Below, piece by piece: positions 44,197 through 53,823 of a DNA stretch of 64,000 nt. The notes below the pieces were generated by a model. That model was not told the origin of the DNA. It made no database searches and was given only the letters and a program-made list of their open reading frames with translations. The position numbers were made by a program, and so were the translations under genes. The stretch spans positions 6,750-70,749 of the forward strand of contig CAXSEF010000009.1 of NCBI GenBank assembly GCA_964236535.1. Reading direction: 5' to 3'. Source of the DNA: CAXSEF01 sp964236535. Its GTDB lineage: Bacteria > Pseudomonadota > Alphaproteobacteria > Acetobacterales > Acetobacteraceae. Positions within the stretch are counted from its first letter, which is position 1. Every line of letters begins with the position of its first letter.

Positions 44197-45360
44197 CTAC
44201 GCCGCGCGCAGTGACTTGGCTCGCAGCCGTCCGACCACCTCGCCCACCAGGACCAGGGTCGGTCCGTCCCCGCCGTCCGCGGCGAGCAGGCCGGGCAGCG
44301 TCGCCAGCGTGGCGAGCCGCACGCGCTCGGCCGGCAGGGACACGCTCTCGATCGCGACGGCCGGTGTGGACCCCGGCAGGCCGCCGGCGATCAGGCGGGC
44401 GGCGACCCCGTCCATGGTGCGGCCGCTCATGTAGAGGGCGAGCGTGCCGCGCGAGGCGGCGAGCGCGCCCCAGTCCAGGGCGGGGATCTCGTTGTTGCTG
44501 CCGTGGCCGGTGACGAGGTGCAGCGAGCGCGACACGTCGCGGTGGGTGAGCGGGATGCCGAGCCGGGCGGCGGCGGCGCAGGCGGCGGTGACGCCGGGAA
44601 CGATCTCGACGGCGAGCCCGGCTTCGCGCAGGCAGTCGAGCTCCTCGCCGCCACGGCCGAAGATGAACGGGTCGCCGCCCTTGAGGCGCACGACGTGCGC
44701 GCCGGACTGCGCCTCGCGCACCAGCAGGCGGTTGATCGCGACCTGGCTCATAGCGTGCCGGCCGCAGCGCTTTCCGACGTCGATGCGTCGGGCGTGGGCG
44801 GGGGCGAGGTCGAGGATGGCCGGCCCGACCAGGCGATCGTGCAGGACGATGTCGGCCTCGGAGAGCACCTGCAGCGCACGCAGGGTGAGCAGCGAGGGGT
44901 CGCCCGGGCCGGCGCCGACCAGGCTGGCGCGGCCGGGGTGGGCGTGGCTTGGCCGGGCGTGCGGGATCGCCGGGGGCTGCGGCTTAGCGGCGGGAGGAGC
45001 GGCCGCCGCGACGGGAAGCGTCGGTGCGTCGAGGTCGGAGAGGTCGGGACGACCGGGCACGTAGCAGAGCACGCCGGCGTCGCGTGCCAGGACGGCAGTG
45101 GCAGGGTCGGTGGTCAGGCAGAGGCGGACGCCCACGAAGCAGAGCGGGCCGGAGGCGAGGGTCAGTCGCGGGTCGCAGGCGGGCTCGGCCAGCAATCGCG
45201 CAAGGTCAGGGGTGTAGGCCGGCGGCGCTGGCACCAGGGTGACGTGGGCGCCGGCGCGCAGGGCCAGCCTGGCGAGCACGGCGGCCTGGTCGCCGGCGAC
45301 GACCAGCACGCGGCGGCCGTCGAGGCGCAGGGTCAGGCCGGGGGCATCAGGCTCGGTCAT
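44197..45360 (-). CDS. cobA: Uroporphyrinogen-III C-methyltransferase with degenerate CysG N-domain
   Basis: A 387-residue protein. The C-terminal 250 residues form a complete SAM-dependent methyltransferase: SLVGAGPGDPSLLTLRALQV, VLHDRLVGPAILDLAP, VVRLKGGDPFIFGRGGEE, VEIVPGVTAACAAAARLGIP, LVTGHG and LALYMSGRT. It makes precorrin-2 for siroheme (sulfite or nitrite reductase) or B12. The N-terminal 120 residues look like the CysG dehydrogenase/ferrochelatase half, but the NAD-binding glycines are lost (VLVVAGDQAA instead of GGG) and the central domain is missing. A separate ferrochelatase/dehydrogenase would be needed. It stands alone between repeat-rich spacers. Confidence 0.9.
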   Translation of the reverse strand: MTEPDAPGLTLRLDGRRVLVVAGDQAAVLARLALRAGAHVTLVPAPPAYTPDLARLLAEPACDPRLTLASGPLCFVGVRLCLTTDPATAVLARDAGVLCYVPGRPDLSDLDAPTLPVAAAAPPAAKPQPPAIPHARPSHAHPGRASLVGAGPGDPSLLTLRALQVLSEADIVLHDRLVGPAILDLAPAHARRIDVGKRCGRHAMSQVAINRLLVREAQSGAHVVRLKGGDPFIFGRGGEELDCLREAGLAVEIVPGVTAACAAAARLGIPLTHRDVSRSLHLVTGHGSNNEIPALDWGALAASRGTLALYMSGRTMDGVAARLIAGGLPGSTPAVAIESVSLPAERVRLATLATLPGLLAADGGDGPTLVLVGEVVGRLRAKSLRAA

Positions 45361-45499
45361 GGGCGTCGCTGGTCCGCGATGTCGGTAGCGTCGTGGCCGG
45401 TCGGGAACAAGGCGCCGGTCGGTCGGCCGTTCGATGAGTATTATGCGACATGGGACGGCACATTTGAAGTGGCGCAGCCTGGTGGCTCTGATCCCTGAC

Positions 45500-45578
45500 C
45501 TTCAGTGGAGCAAGGCCTGGCTTCGCCCGGCCTGCCAAAGACTCTCCTCCAAGCATGGGCCCTTTGGAAACTTCCCCA
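45500..45578. repeat. dispersed palindromic repeat, worn copy
   Basis: gcaaggcctggcttcgcccgg followed by cctgccaaagactctcctcc and gggccctttggaaactt. The hairpins are partly destroyed. Confidence 0.5.
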
Positions 45579-45599
45579 GCTCTGAGAGCCGGGACGAAA

Positions 45600-45740
45600 C
45601 CGTGATCTGGCGCAGGCAGATGACGGCGCAGGCGAGCGTGGTGAGAGCGAGGTGGAGTTCGGCACGGCGCTCGTGGCGGATGCCGAGGCGCCGGAGCGGG
45701 CCCAGCCGGGCGAAGCGGCGCTCCATCACCCGCCTGTGCC
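45600..45740 (-). pseudogene. IS5/IS4-type transposase C-terminal relic
   Basis: The minus strand reads VMERRFARLGPLRRLGIRHE, then RRAELHLALTTLACAVICLR. It matches the last helix-rich block of IS5-group transposases (VERTFAWL...RRL...YE...A...L..AC..I.LR), which carries the catalytic Glu. The rest of the element is absent. Confidence 0.75.
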
Positions 45741-45913
45741 GCCCGGGATAGGCGCGGCCCTCCACGCCACGTCGCGCCACTGGATGCCGGTGCGCAGCAC
45801 GAACAGGAGCCCGGCCCCTACCCCGATCCGGAAGCGGCGGCCGATCCCTGCAACACGGTCGGGGGTCAGCCCTACGACCAGCCATCGGCGAGCGGTCAGG
45901 CGCCAGCGTAGCC

Positions 45914-46290
45914 CTAGCCGACCATGCCTTTCGGGTTCATCGCCTTGTCGTAGGTGGCGTCCTCCACCTGGCCCGACGCCAGCGCTGCCTGCCCAAGCGT
46001 GCTGCTGTCTTTCATCGCCTTCCGCCAGACGTACAGTGGGTAGTGCTCGTCGAGCTGGCCCGCGATGGTCTCATCGGCGGCGCGCACGATGGCGTCGGCG
46101 TTCCACTGCGGCAGCCGCTCCTCCCTTGCGCCGACCAGGGCCAGGCTTTCTTGACGGTGCCGTAGGCGTGGAAGACCTCCTTGGGCATCCGGTCGTTGCC
46201 GATGCAAAAGTGATGCAGGCGCGTCCGGCCGCCGGATAGCTCGTGGCTGATCTGCTGTCCCGCAACCGAAGCGGTGGCAGTCAGGATGCG
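45914..46290 (-). pseudogene. fumC: class II fumarase relic with internal deletion and frameshift
   Basis: In one frame the strand reads HHFCIGNDRMPKEVFHAYGT followed by VKK, the start of class II fumarases. After a frameshift it continues NADAIVRAADETIAGQLDEH and YPLYVW, the block just before the active-site GSGTQ region. It then jumps directly to the fumarase C-terminus, TLGQAALASGQVEDATYDKA ending NPKGMVG. About 300 residues, including both catalytic histidine/serine loops, are deleted. It cannot encode an enzyme. The cell presumably has another fumarase. Confidence 0.75.
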
Positions 46291-46625
46291 ATAACCAGAC
46301 GCGTCCTGAACGACGGCGGATCAGCGTCCGAAAACGCCATGGCGACACCAGTGGTCCTGGGCATCGACCTGTAGTGCCGGGGCTCCCTGATCAGGACCTG
46401 TGCCACCGGCGGCATCGATCGGCAGCATGGTCCTGCATGGAGGCGACCGGCACGGCACGGGTCACGGTCAGAGAGCCTCGATACAAGCGCACCAAGGCCG
46501 GGCTCTTCCCAGACCCCGACAGCGGACCCGCCTGTGTCTCCGTCTGGACAGAAGCCGGGTCGTCACAACCTGCAGAACAGCATTCCGTCTCACGAAAGCC
46601 GGAGCGAATGCTCGCGCCTGCCGGG
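46291..46625. other. intergenic region, no gene seen
   Basis: About 335 bases between the fumarase relic and selB. A worn dispersed-repeat tract occupies about 46480-46560. No motif-bearing frame. Confidence 0.4.
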
Positions 46626-48539
46626 TCATGGCTGCTTGGGCTCCGTCCAGAGCTGCCCCAGACGCCGTCCCTCGGGCACGCGCCGGGTGAAGCCGACGCG
46701 GTCGAAGAACTCCAGCACGGCAAGCGACGCGTTGCGGCCGATGCCGGTGGTGGCACGGAACGGCCCCACCGTCAGCAACCCGTCCGCGCCCGCGTCCCAG
46801 GCGCAGGCGGCCAGCCTGTCCAGGATTTCCGGCAACACGTAGTAGTGCCGCGACAACACGCGCAGCCGCCCGAGCCGCGCCAGCCGCTCAAGCAGCGGCC
46901 GCAGCTCCGCCTCCTCCATGGCTAGGCCCTCGACAAGGACCGCCACGCGCGGCGGGTCGAGCCCGGCGTCGCGCAGCATCACCTCCATCCGCCCCCATGC
47001 CTGCTCGTCCTCCGCCGCGAGGCGCACCTCGCGGCCTGGCAGCCGCAGCAGCCGGCCGAGCCGCAGCAGCGCGCCCTCTGTCGTGAGTGCGCGCGCCGCC
47101 GCCGGCACCAGGCGTCGCTGCTCCGGCGGGAGCGCGGCCGCGATGTCCTCGGTGGCAAGCCCGAAGCTGTCCGGCCTCGCCGACGCATGGGCCTCCAGCA
47201 CCGCAAGCACCGCGGAGCGCGCTGCATCCCAGCGCGCCGCGCCCAACGCCGTGCGCCGACCGTCCAACTCCACCGCCACCGCACCACACGCCGCGAGCAG
47301 GCCGGCCTCGGCTGCGGCGGGCACGTTACGCGCGAGGCGGAACGGCGCGAGCGGCACCGCGCCCTGCACGGCAAGCAGGCCCGACAGCGCCGTGGCGGCG
47401 GCTGGCCGGTCGGACGCGGCCAGCGCGCGCAGACGCTCCGGCCGCCCGGCGCCGCGCGCGGGCCCGAACGGGTCGAGCACGCGGCCGCCGCCGACCGTGC
47501 GGCGGGCACCGACGTCGCGCAGCACCACGCGGTCGCCGGCCAACGCCCCAAGCGGTGCGTCCAGCGCGAGGCGCGCAAACCATCCGGCGCCGTCCGTCCC
47601 CTCCGTCGGCCCGAGGGGCGCTACCCGCCCCGACACGCGCGCGGTCCCAACATGGGCGTGGACCGCACGGCCGCGTGCTGCAAGGGCAGGCTCCCCGGCC
47701 GCGAGGACAAGACAAAGGTCGAGCCAGGATGTCGGAGCATGAAGTGCGGGGTCGAGTATCCAGTTGCCGCGGTTCACCGCGTCGCGGACGAGTCGCGGGC
47801 CGCTCAGGTTCAGGGCGCAGCGCTGTCCCGCGCACGCCCCCCCGCTCGCCAGGCCGTCGGCGTGCACGGCGCGGACGCGTGCCTCTAGCCCGGCCGGGGA
47901 GACCACCACACGATCGCCCGGACGCACGACGCCCGCGTGCACCGTGCCCGTCACCACCAGCCCGACGCCCGCCAGGGTGAAGGCCCGGTCCACCGCGAGC
48001 CGGAACCCCTCGTCTGCGGCGCCGCCCGGTCCCGCCCCGGTCCGCGCCGCACTGGCCAGATGAGCGGCCATCGCGTCCACGCCCTCGCCGGTCAGCGCCG
48101 AGCACGGCAGCACCGGCGCCGCGGCCAGCGTTGTCAGGGCCAGCATCTCCCGGACGGCGGCGGTCACCTCGGCGACACGGGCGGCATCCACGCGGTCGAT
48201 CTTGCTGAGCGCCACGGCGCCGTGGCGCATCCCGAGCAGGTCGAGCAGCGCCAGGTGCTCCCGCGTTTGCGGCCGCGGCCCCTCGTCGGCCGCCACGACC
48301 AGCAGCGCGAACGACCCGCCGGTGGCTCCGGCCAGCATGGTGCGCACCAGCTTCTCGTGCCCCGGCACGTCCACGAAGGCGATCCGCCCCGCGGCGCCTG
48401 CATCCAGGAACGCGAAGCCGAGGTCGATGGTGATGCCGCGCGCCCGCTCCTCCGGCAGCCGGTCCGTGTCCGTGCCGGTCAACGCTCGGACCAGGGCCGT
48501 CTTGCCGTGGTCGATGTGGCCGGCGGTGACAACGATCAT
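46626..48539 (-). CDS. selB: Selenocysteine-specific elongation factor SelB
   Basis: A 637-residue GTPase that delivers Sec-tRNA(Sec) to UGA codons followed by a SECIS hairpin. The N-terminus MIVVTAGHIDHGKTALVRAL carries the P-loop. TDRLPEERARGITIDLGFAF is the switch I region typical of SelB, and DVPGHEKLVRTMLAGATG and ALSKIDRVD complete the G motifs. EF-Tu-like domains II-III follow, then about 250 residues of winged-helix modules that bind SECIS RNA. ATG 48539 matches the family. selA and the tRNA-Sec gene are not in the window. The gene implies that the organism decodes selenocysteine. Confidence 0.93.
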   Translation of the reverse strand: MIVVTAGHIDHGKTALVRALTGTDTDRLPEERARGITIDLGFAFLDAGAAGRIAFVDVPGHEKLVRTMLAGATGGSFALLVVAADEGPRPQTREHLALLDLLGMRHGAVALSKIDRVDAARVAEVTAAVREMLALTTLAAAPVLPCSALTGEGVDAMAAHLASAARTGAGPGGAADEGFRLAVDRAFTLAGVGLVVTGTVHAGVVRPGDRVVVSPAGLEARVRAVHADGLASGGACAGQRCALNLSGPRLVRDAVNRGNWILDPALHAPTSWLDLCLVLAAGEPALAARGRAVHAHVGTARVSGRVAPLGPTEGTDGAGWFARLALDAPLGALAGDRVVLRDVGARRTVGGGRVLDPFGPARGAGRPERLRALAASDRPAAATALSGLLAVQGAVPLAPFRLARNVPAAAEAGLLAACGAVAVELDGRRTALGAARWDAARSAVLAVLEAHASARPDSFGLATEDIAAALPPEQRRLVPAAARALTTEGALLRLGRLLRLPGREVRLAAEDEQAWGRMEVMLRDAGLDPPRVAVLVEGLAMEEAELRPLLERLARLGRLRVLSRHYYVLPEILDRLAACAWDAGADGLLTVGPFRATTGIGRNASLAVLEFFDRVGFTRRVPEGRRLGQLWTEPKQP

Positions 48540-48744
48540 GGGACCTGCGCGGGGGGAAAAGACCGGGGCGCTCAGCCGTATCCGCCGCGGGCCGGAAGCC
48601 TTCGCGACGCGCCCCAGGCGTAGTGAGGGTCCCTGCCGCCCGGCCAGAGGCCAGCGACGAGGGAAACCGGGACCGGCAGCCAGGGCTGTAGTCCCGGCCG
48701 TCTTCGCGGATCGGCGGGGACCGGAACGCGGCTCCCGCCCCTGC

Positions 48745-50238
48745 CTAGCGGACCCTGGTTTCCGCCAGCTCCGACATGCAGGTGTCATAGGCGACGAACT
48801 CCACACGTTCGCTCACCGCGAACAGCGTATGCGGCGAGACCAGGAACAGCGCCTTTGCCTGATCGTGCACGTAGCGCTCGACGTCCTGCACCACCTGCTC
48901 CTGTGCCGGCTGGTGCGGCGTCTTCAGCAGCCGGGCGTAGAGGGCATCGAAGCCCTCGTCCGCCGGGCCAGTGCGGAAGGCGCCGTTCTCGCCGAAGAAC
49001 TCCCGATGCACGACACCCACCGGGTACTGCGGCGACCAGTCGAAGTGCCAGGTCAGGCGCACGTCCCACTCGGCCGGCTCGTCCTTGCCAAAGACGACAC
49101 GCACTCCGAGGCCCTCCTGCTTCAGCCCGGCAGCAAGCGCTTCCGCCACCGGCCGCCAGTCCTCGGACGACAGCAGCACGAGGTCGCGCCCCCCAAGCCT
49201 CTCCTGGAGCACCGAGGCAGCCCCCGGATCGTGCCCGAACGGCTCCAGTCCGGGGGCCGCGCCGTAGCGGTCGGGCTGGATCAGTGCCGGGATGACGGAT
49301 GCATGGCTGTCGAGCGCGTCCACGATTGCCTGTCGATCCACCACCTGGTTGAGGGCGCGGCGCGTCGCCGGATCCCGCCAGGGGGAGGAGTCGGAAGCCT
49401 CGTTGAAGACGCCGACCAGCACGGTCTTTGCGGCCTTGGTCTGCAGTCTGCCATGCACACCGCCCTCGAAGGAGCGTGCCTCGGCCGGGCTGAGGTCCGT
49501 CACCACGTCGACGCGCCCGTCGCCGCTCGCCACCGAACGCAGCGCGTCCGCCTTCGATGTCACGTTGTCATAGATGATCCTGGCCTGCGGAATGCGGTCA
49601 GGATTCCAGTGCGCGTGGTTAGGCTCAAGCGTGACCGTGTCGGTTCGCCGGTCGATCCTCGAGTAGCCATCGGTGAGCACGAATGGGCCAGTCCCCCACG
49701 GACCAGGCGCATCGATCACTCACCAGTGGCCTTCGGCGGACCCCGTGTCGGGGTCGACGAAACCCCACTCGTTCCAGAATCGCGTCGACGGGATGTGCAT
49801 CCCGCGCAGCTTCATCAGCGCGGCCGAGTCCCCGCCGGGAAAGCGCATCCGCGCCGTGTGCGCGTCCACCACCGTGACCTCGGTGTCGCGTGCGAAGTTC
49901 AGGAAGGCGCCCGGCGGGTGCGGATTGCTCCACTCCTGGACCTTGTCGAACGCCAGCTTGAAGATGCCAGCGTCGTACTTCTCGCCGTCCTGGAACACGG
50001 TGCCGCGCCGGATGTCGAGTTCCAGCGTCTCGTCATCCACCCAGCGCCAGCCGGACGCGAGGCTGGGCTGCCCCATGCCCTCGTGGTCGACCCGGTTGGC
50101 TTCCTCCATGGTGTTCCACGTGATCGACAGCCAGTTCACCGGCGACGGGTCAACCACCGTCACCGTGTTGTGCGGCCCCCAGCCAGGGCTTGCGCCGCCG
50201 GGACTTCCGCCCGGGTCGGCTCCGGTTTTTCCTGACAC
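48745..50238 (-). pseudogene. family 5 ABC substrate-binding protein gene with in-frame UGA
   Basis: A single frame from GTG 50238 to 48745 is interrupted only by TGA at 49720-49722. Both halves belong to one peptide/nickel-type substrate-binding protein: NTVTVVDPSPVNWLSITWNT, LASGWRWVDDETLELDIRRG and TVFQDGEKYDAG before the UGA; GTGPFVLTDGYSRIDRRTD, ARIIYDNVTSKADALRSVAS and SPWRDPATRRALNQVVDRQA after it. Together they give about 497 codons, the normal size. The UGA sits in EGHW-UGA-VIDAPGPW. Reading it as a nonsense mutation (for example from CGA or TGG) is the simple view; see findings for selenocysteine. The N-terminus lacks a signal peptide. No permease or ATPase genes are adjacent. Confidence 0.75.
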
Positions 50239-50627
50239 GTTCTCTCCCGTCCTTGTTGATACGCGGCACGTCTACGCGCGCCAGCTCGGCGCGATGGCCG
50301 CCAACCCACGTTAGCGCCGATCGCGACAGCGCAACAGCGGCGACACAAGATGGCGTTTGCTTCGCTCATTCCCGCCCTGTCTTCAGCACACTGCTTGAGT
50401 GGCCCAATGACCGCGAAGCTGCAGGACGGCCACTTCTTGCCAAACCCGCGATTTGTCGAGAGTGCCGGTTCCGATCTGCAGCAGAGTCAGGCTCCGCGTT
50501 GCCATGCGCCAAGCGTGCTGAGCGGCGAAATGTCAAAGGACGTCGCAGGTGCCTGGAGCGCAGTAGCGCACCAGCTGCTGATGGATTGGGCTTCTGCCAT
50601 AGGTGGCCAAAACGCACAGCCTTGTGG
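50239..50627. other. non-coding decay region
   Basis: About 390 bases without a recognisable gene or relic on either strand. GGGAGA just upstream of 50238 is the presumed ribosome-binding site of the substrate-binding protein gene. Confidence 0.4.
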
Positions 50628-50985
50628 TCACTGGGCCTGAACGGAACGTTCCGGGGGACTGACCATATCGGGCCTGCCACAACCGGCGTCGGCGTCAGAC
50701 TCGTGTAGCAACGTCCGCCAGTCCTTGGCCAGCACGTCAATCGGTCCGACCGTGGCCGTGATCAACCGACGGCTCGCGACCACTTCGTCTTCCGACGTGA
50801 TGTCGACCACGAGGCCGGTGTGATCGGCTCCAGGCTTGCGTGCGACATCGCGGACGATATCGCTCCGATCGAGCAGGACGACGCGCGAACCATGGGCAGC
50901 AAAGGCATCTGCGATCGCCTTGCCGATCCCGGAAGCCGCGCCTGTCACGAGGACGGTCCGACGTGTTGCTGGACCGGTGACTTCG
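50628..50985 (-). pseudogene. SDR dehydrogenase N-terminal relic
   Basis: The frame reads TVLVTGAASGIGKAIADAFA, then HGSRVVLLDRSD and LVVDITSEDEVVASRRLITA with TVGPIDVLA, the first 90 residues of a classical SDR. The NNAG motif and the catalytic Ser-Tyr-Lys region are gone, and no start codon precedes the domain in frame. It is a broken gene end. Confidence 0.75.
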
Positions 50986-51186
50986 GCCGTGACCTGATTC
51001 CTGATCCTAAATCTTGCTAGGGCCTGGCTGGAGGCTACCCCGACGGGCCTTTGACCGCTTGTGATGGAGCGGCTTGTCCGCCTAACAGAGTTGCGAGGCG
51101 GGAAAGCGGACGAAGCATCGTGGCACCGTCTGAAAAGCCGCTACCGAGAGCGCGCAGCCACCCCGTTGCAAGGATTGATATTGATC

Positions 51187-52269
51187 ATGCTCCATCTCCG
51201 CTACAGCGATGCTGTCGAGAAGCCGGACGACGACGAGCAGAAGACCATTGATGGCATCATCAAGGGCATGACCGAGCAGAGCCAGACGGTCGAGAAACGG
51301 GAGCGACATGCGGTGCGCGCCAGCCATGCCAAGAGTTCGGCCTGCGTCATCGGCGAACTGGCCGTAGCCGATGCACTGCCGACCGAGCTGGCGCAGGGCC
51401 TGTTTGCCACCTCCGGGACCTACCCGGTCGCGGTCCGCTTCGCTCAGGGACCCGGGGAGACACTGGGCGACCGCGTGTCCACCCATCGTGGAATGGCGAT
51501 CAAGGTGTTCGGCGTCGCCGGCGAGAAGCTGCCTGACCACCGGGACGATACCCAGGATTTCGTCCTCGCCACCGGCACCACCTTCCCGTCCGGCACCGCG
51601 GCGGGCTTCCTTAAAGACGGCACGGTGATCGGCAAGTCGACCGGCTTGCCGGAGGTCGTCAAGAGCGCGGTGTCGGCGACGGCGCGGGGCTTCAACAAGG
51701 TCCTGCATGCCTTCGGCACGGAGAGCGCCAAGGCCGATTTCTTCGGCCACCCGTTCGGCCACCCCATGGCAGAGGCGTACTTCAGCCAGGCGCCCATCCG
51801 TTTCGGGGACTACGTGGCCAAACTTGGCGCCGTTCCCGTGGCACCTGAACAGCTGGCCCTCGTCGAATGGCGCCTCGACCCGCATCAGGACGAGGACGGC
51901 TTCCGCCGCGCTGCGGTCGCCTACTTTCGCGGCCAGGACGCGGTCTACGAAATAAGGGCGCAGCTTTGGGCCGACGCGGACAGGCAGCCCATCGAGGACG
52001 CGTCGGTCGACTGGCCGGTCGCCATCAGCCCCTACCAGACCGTCGCCACCCTCCGCTTGCCACGGCAGGATGCTTATGGGCCGGAGCGCGTGCGCACCTT
52101 CGACGAAGTGATGACGTTCCGCCCGGCTCACAGCTTGGCGGCGCACCGGCCGCTCGGGTCCGTAATGCGCGCTCGGCTTCAGGTCTACCGGGCGCTCAGC
52201 GACTTCCGCCACCGGGAGAACGGGGTCGCCGCGGAGGAGCCTACGACAATTGACCGCATCCCGGCATAA
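51187..52269 (+). CDS. Catalase-family (SrpA-like) heme protein, copy 1
   Basis: A 360-residue member of the minimal-catalase/SrpA-like family. HAVRASHAKSSACVIGELAV carries the distal-His region, followed by LPTELAQGLFATSGTYPVAV and RFAQGPGE. HRGMAIKVFGVAGEKL and DDTQDFVLATGTTFP are also family blocks. The C-terminal SLAAHRPLGSVMRARLQVYR holds the presumed proximal Tyr ligand. It is smaller than true catalases (about 480). ATG 51187 is used although its ribosome-binding site is weak; an upstream frame adds an unconserved basic leader. The next gene is a same-length paralogue 119 bases downstream. Reactions of such proteins range from peroxidase to lipid hydroperoxide chemistry; the substrate is unknown. 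Confidence 0.82.
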   Translation: MLHLRYSDAVEKPDDDEQKTIDGIIKGMTEQSQTVEKRERHAVRASHAKSSACVIGELAVADALPTELAQGLFATSGTYPVAVRFAQGPGETLGDRVSTHRGMAIKVFGVAGEKLPDHRDDTQDFVLATGTTFPSGTAAGFLKDGTVIGKSTGLPEVVKSAVSATARGFNKVLHAFGTESAKADFFGHPFGHPMAEAYFSQAPIRFGDYVAKLGAVPVAPEQLALVEWRLDPHQDEDGFRRAAVAYFRGQDAVYEIRAQLWADADRQPIEDASVDWPVAISPYQTVATLRLPRQDAYGPERVRTFDEVMTFRPAHSLAAHRPLGSVMRARLQVYRALSDFRHRENGVAAEEPTTIDRIPA

Positions 52270-52388
52270 GCCGCGACCCGCTGGGATAATCAACTCGGCT
52301 TGGGCTGGACGTGTCCGATAAGCTTCCGCGGCGATGCAACAGCCGGCTGACTCCGTTGTCAAACACCCATCGTTTGGAAGAGAACTTC

Positions 52389-53471
52389 ATGACCCTCGTC
52401 TCACCCGTCCGATTTGTTGACAGTGTCGAAACCAGACAGGACGACGAGGCGGAGACGATCGAGGGACTGAACGCCACCTTCGACAAGATCCTGGAGACCA
52501 CCGCGAACGACTACGGCCACGCAGTCCGCTCGGTGCATGCAAAGGCGCACGGCATCCTGCGCGGTACGCTGACAGTGGCAGCCGGTCTGCCGCCGGACCT
52601 GGCGCAAGGCATGTTCGCAACACCCGGCGATCACGCGGTGGTGATGCGCTTGTCCACCAACGCCGGGGACATCCTGCCGGACGCGATCAGCCTGCCTCGA
52701 GGACTGGCGCTGAAAGTGCTGGACGTCGATGGTGAGCGCCTGCCCGGTGCCGAAGGACGGACGCAGAACTTCGTGATGGTCAACGGTCCGGTGTTCCAGG
52801 CCAAGACCGCCGACAAGTTCCTGGGCAGCTTGAAGCTGCTGGCCGGCACTACCGACAAGCTCGAGGGCACCAAGACGGTGATGTCGACAGTCCTGCGCGG
52901 TGTCAGCAGCGCGCTGGAGTCCATCGGCATCGAGAGCCCGAAGCTGCAGTCATTGGGCGGCGCCCCGAACATCGATCCGCTGGGCGAAACCTATTACAGC
53001 GTCACGCCATTCCGCTACGGCGACTATATCGCGAAATTCCAGGTGGCGCCGGTCTCCCCCGGCCTGACATCGCTGACCAAGAAGAAGATCGATGCCGCCG
53101 ACCGGCTGGACGCGATCCGTGAGACGGTGCAGAGCGAGATGCGGGGAATCGATGGCGTCTGGGAGCTGCGAGTGCAGCTGTGCCGCGACCTCGAGGCGCA
53201 GCCGGTGGAGGATCCGACCGTCGAGTGGAAGGAGGCGGACAGCCCGTTCGAGACCGTCGCCACCATTCGCGTGAGCCGGCAGGATAGCTGGGAGCCGGCG
53301 CAGGTGCAGGCGGTGGACGAGGAGATGCGCTTCTCACCGTGGATCGGACTCGCAGCACACCGCCCGCTCGGCAACATCAACCGGGCGAGACAGACGACCT
53401 ATGAGCATTCCGCCAAGTTCCGGGAGCGCTTCAACGGCTGCCCGATCCACGAGCCTGGATCAAGGTCGTAG
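52389..53471 (+). CDS. Catalase-family (SrpA-like) heme protein, copy 2
   Basis: Also 360 residues and colinear with the preceding gene. HAVRSVHAKAHGILRGTLTV matches the distal-His segment, LPPDLAQGMFATPGDHAVVM and LPRGLALKVLDVDGERLPG follow, and the proximal segment is LAAHRPLGNINRARQTTYEH. It keeps HAKAHG better than copy 1 (HAKSSA) and resembles typical members more. GGAAGAG precedes ATG 52389. The tandem pair probably arose by an old duplication and has diverged strongly. It is likely co-transcribed with copy 1. Confidence 0.85.
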   Translation: MTLVSPVRFVDSVETRQDDEAETIEGLNATFDKILETTANDYGHAVRSVHAKAHGILRGTLTVAAGLPPDLAQGMFATPGDHAVVMRLSTNAGDILPDAISLPRGLALKVLDVDGERLPGAEGRTQNFVMVNGPVFQAKTADKFLGSLKLLAGTTDKLEGTKTVMSTVLRGVSSALESIGIESPKLQSLGGAPNIDPLGETYYSVTPFRYGDYIAKFQVAPVSPGLTSLTKKKIDAADRLDAIRETVQSEMRGIDGVWELRVQLCRDLEAQPVEDPTVEWKEADSPFETVATIRVSRQDSWEPAQVQAVDEEMRFSPWIGLAAHRPLGNINRARQTTYEHSAKFRERFNGCPIHEPGSRS

Positions 53472-53823
53472 CAGCAATCGACAGTCTAGAGTCGGCCCAG
53501 GTGACCTCGTTGGTCTGTAGCGCGACGCGTTGGTACCCGTTCTGCATGGCCACACGGACGCAGACCGCATCCTTCACCGCTTTTGGTTGCGCGCGACCAC
53601 AGCGTGGAAAGCGAAGTCTTCCGGACCCGTTCACCCTTGGCGTTGTCTGCATGACAACCGACGCTCTGCCCTCCATGAGGCTGTCGGTGGATGTAACCCG
53701 GAGCCGACCCAATGCCAGAACACCAACCCGCAGCACAGGTCATCCTCACCCGGCGGGATGACACGGCGGGCAGCAGCCCTCTTAACAAAGCACAAGGTCA
53801 AGCCCCCTTGTGCACAGGTCTCG
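53472..53823. other. intergenic region, no gene seen
   Basis: 350 bases between convergent genes (catalase copy 2 and wrbA). Nothing recognisable apart from short chance frames. Confidence 0.4.

Noticed and set aside
49676..49722. Bacterial SECIS hairpin after the UGA at 49720
   Set aside because: No stem with the expected loop position could be paired by eye; left as an open test in the findings rather than a feature.
46626..50238. tRNA-Sec (selC) or selA beside selB
   Set aside because: No class II tRNA with a UCA anticodon and no SelA-like frame is visible in the window.
50350..50640. 96-codon plus-strand frame
   Set aside because: No recognisable domain and situated in a decay region; probably chance.
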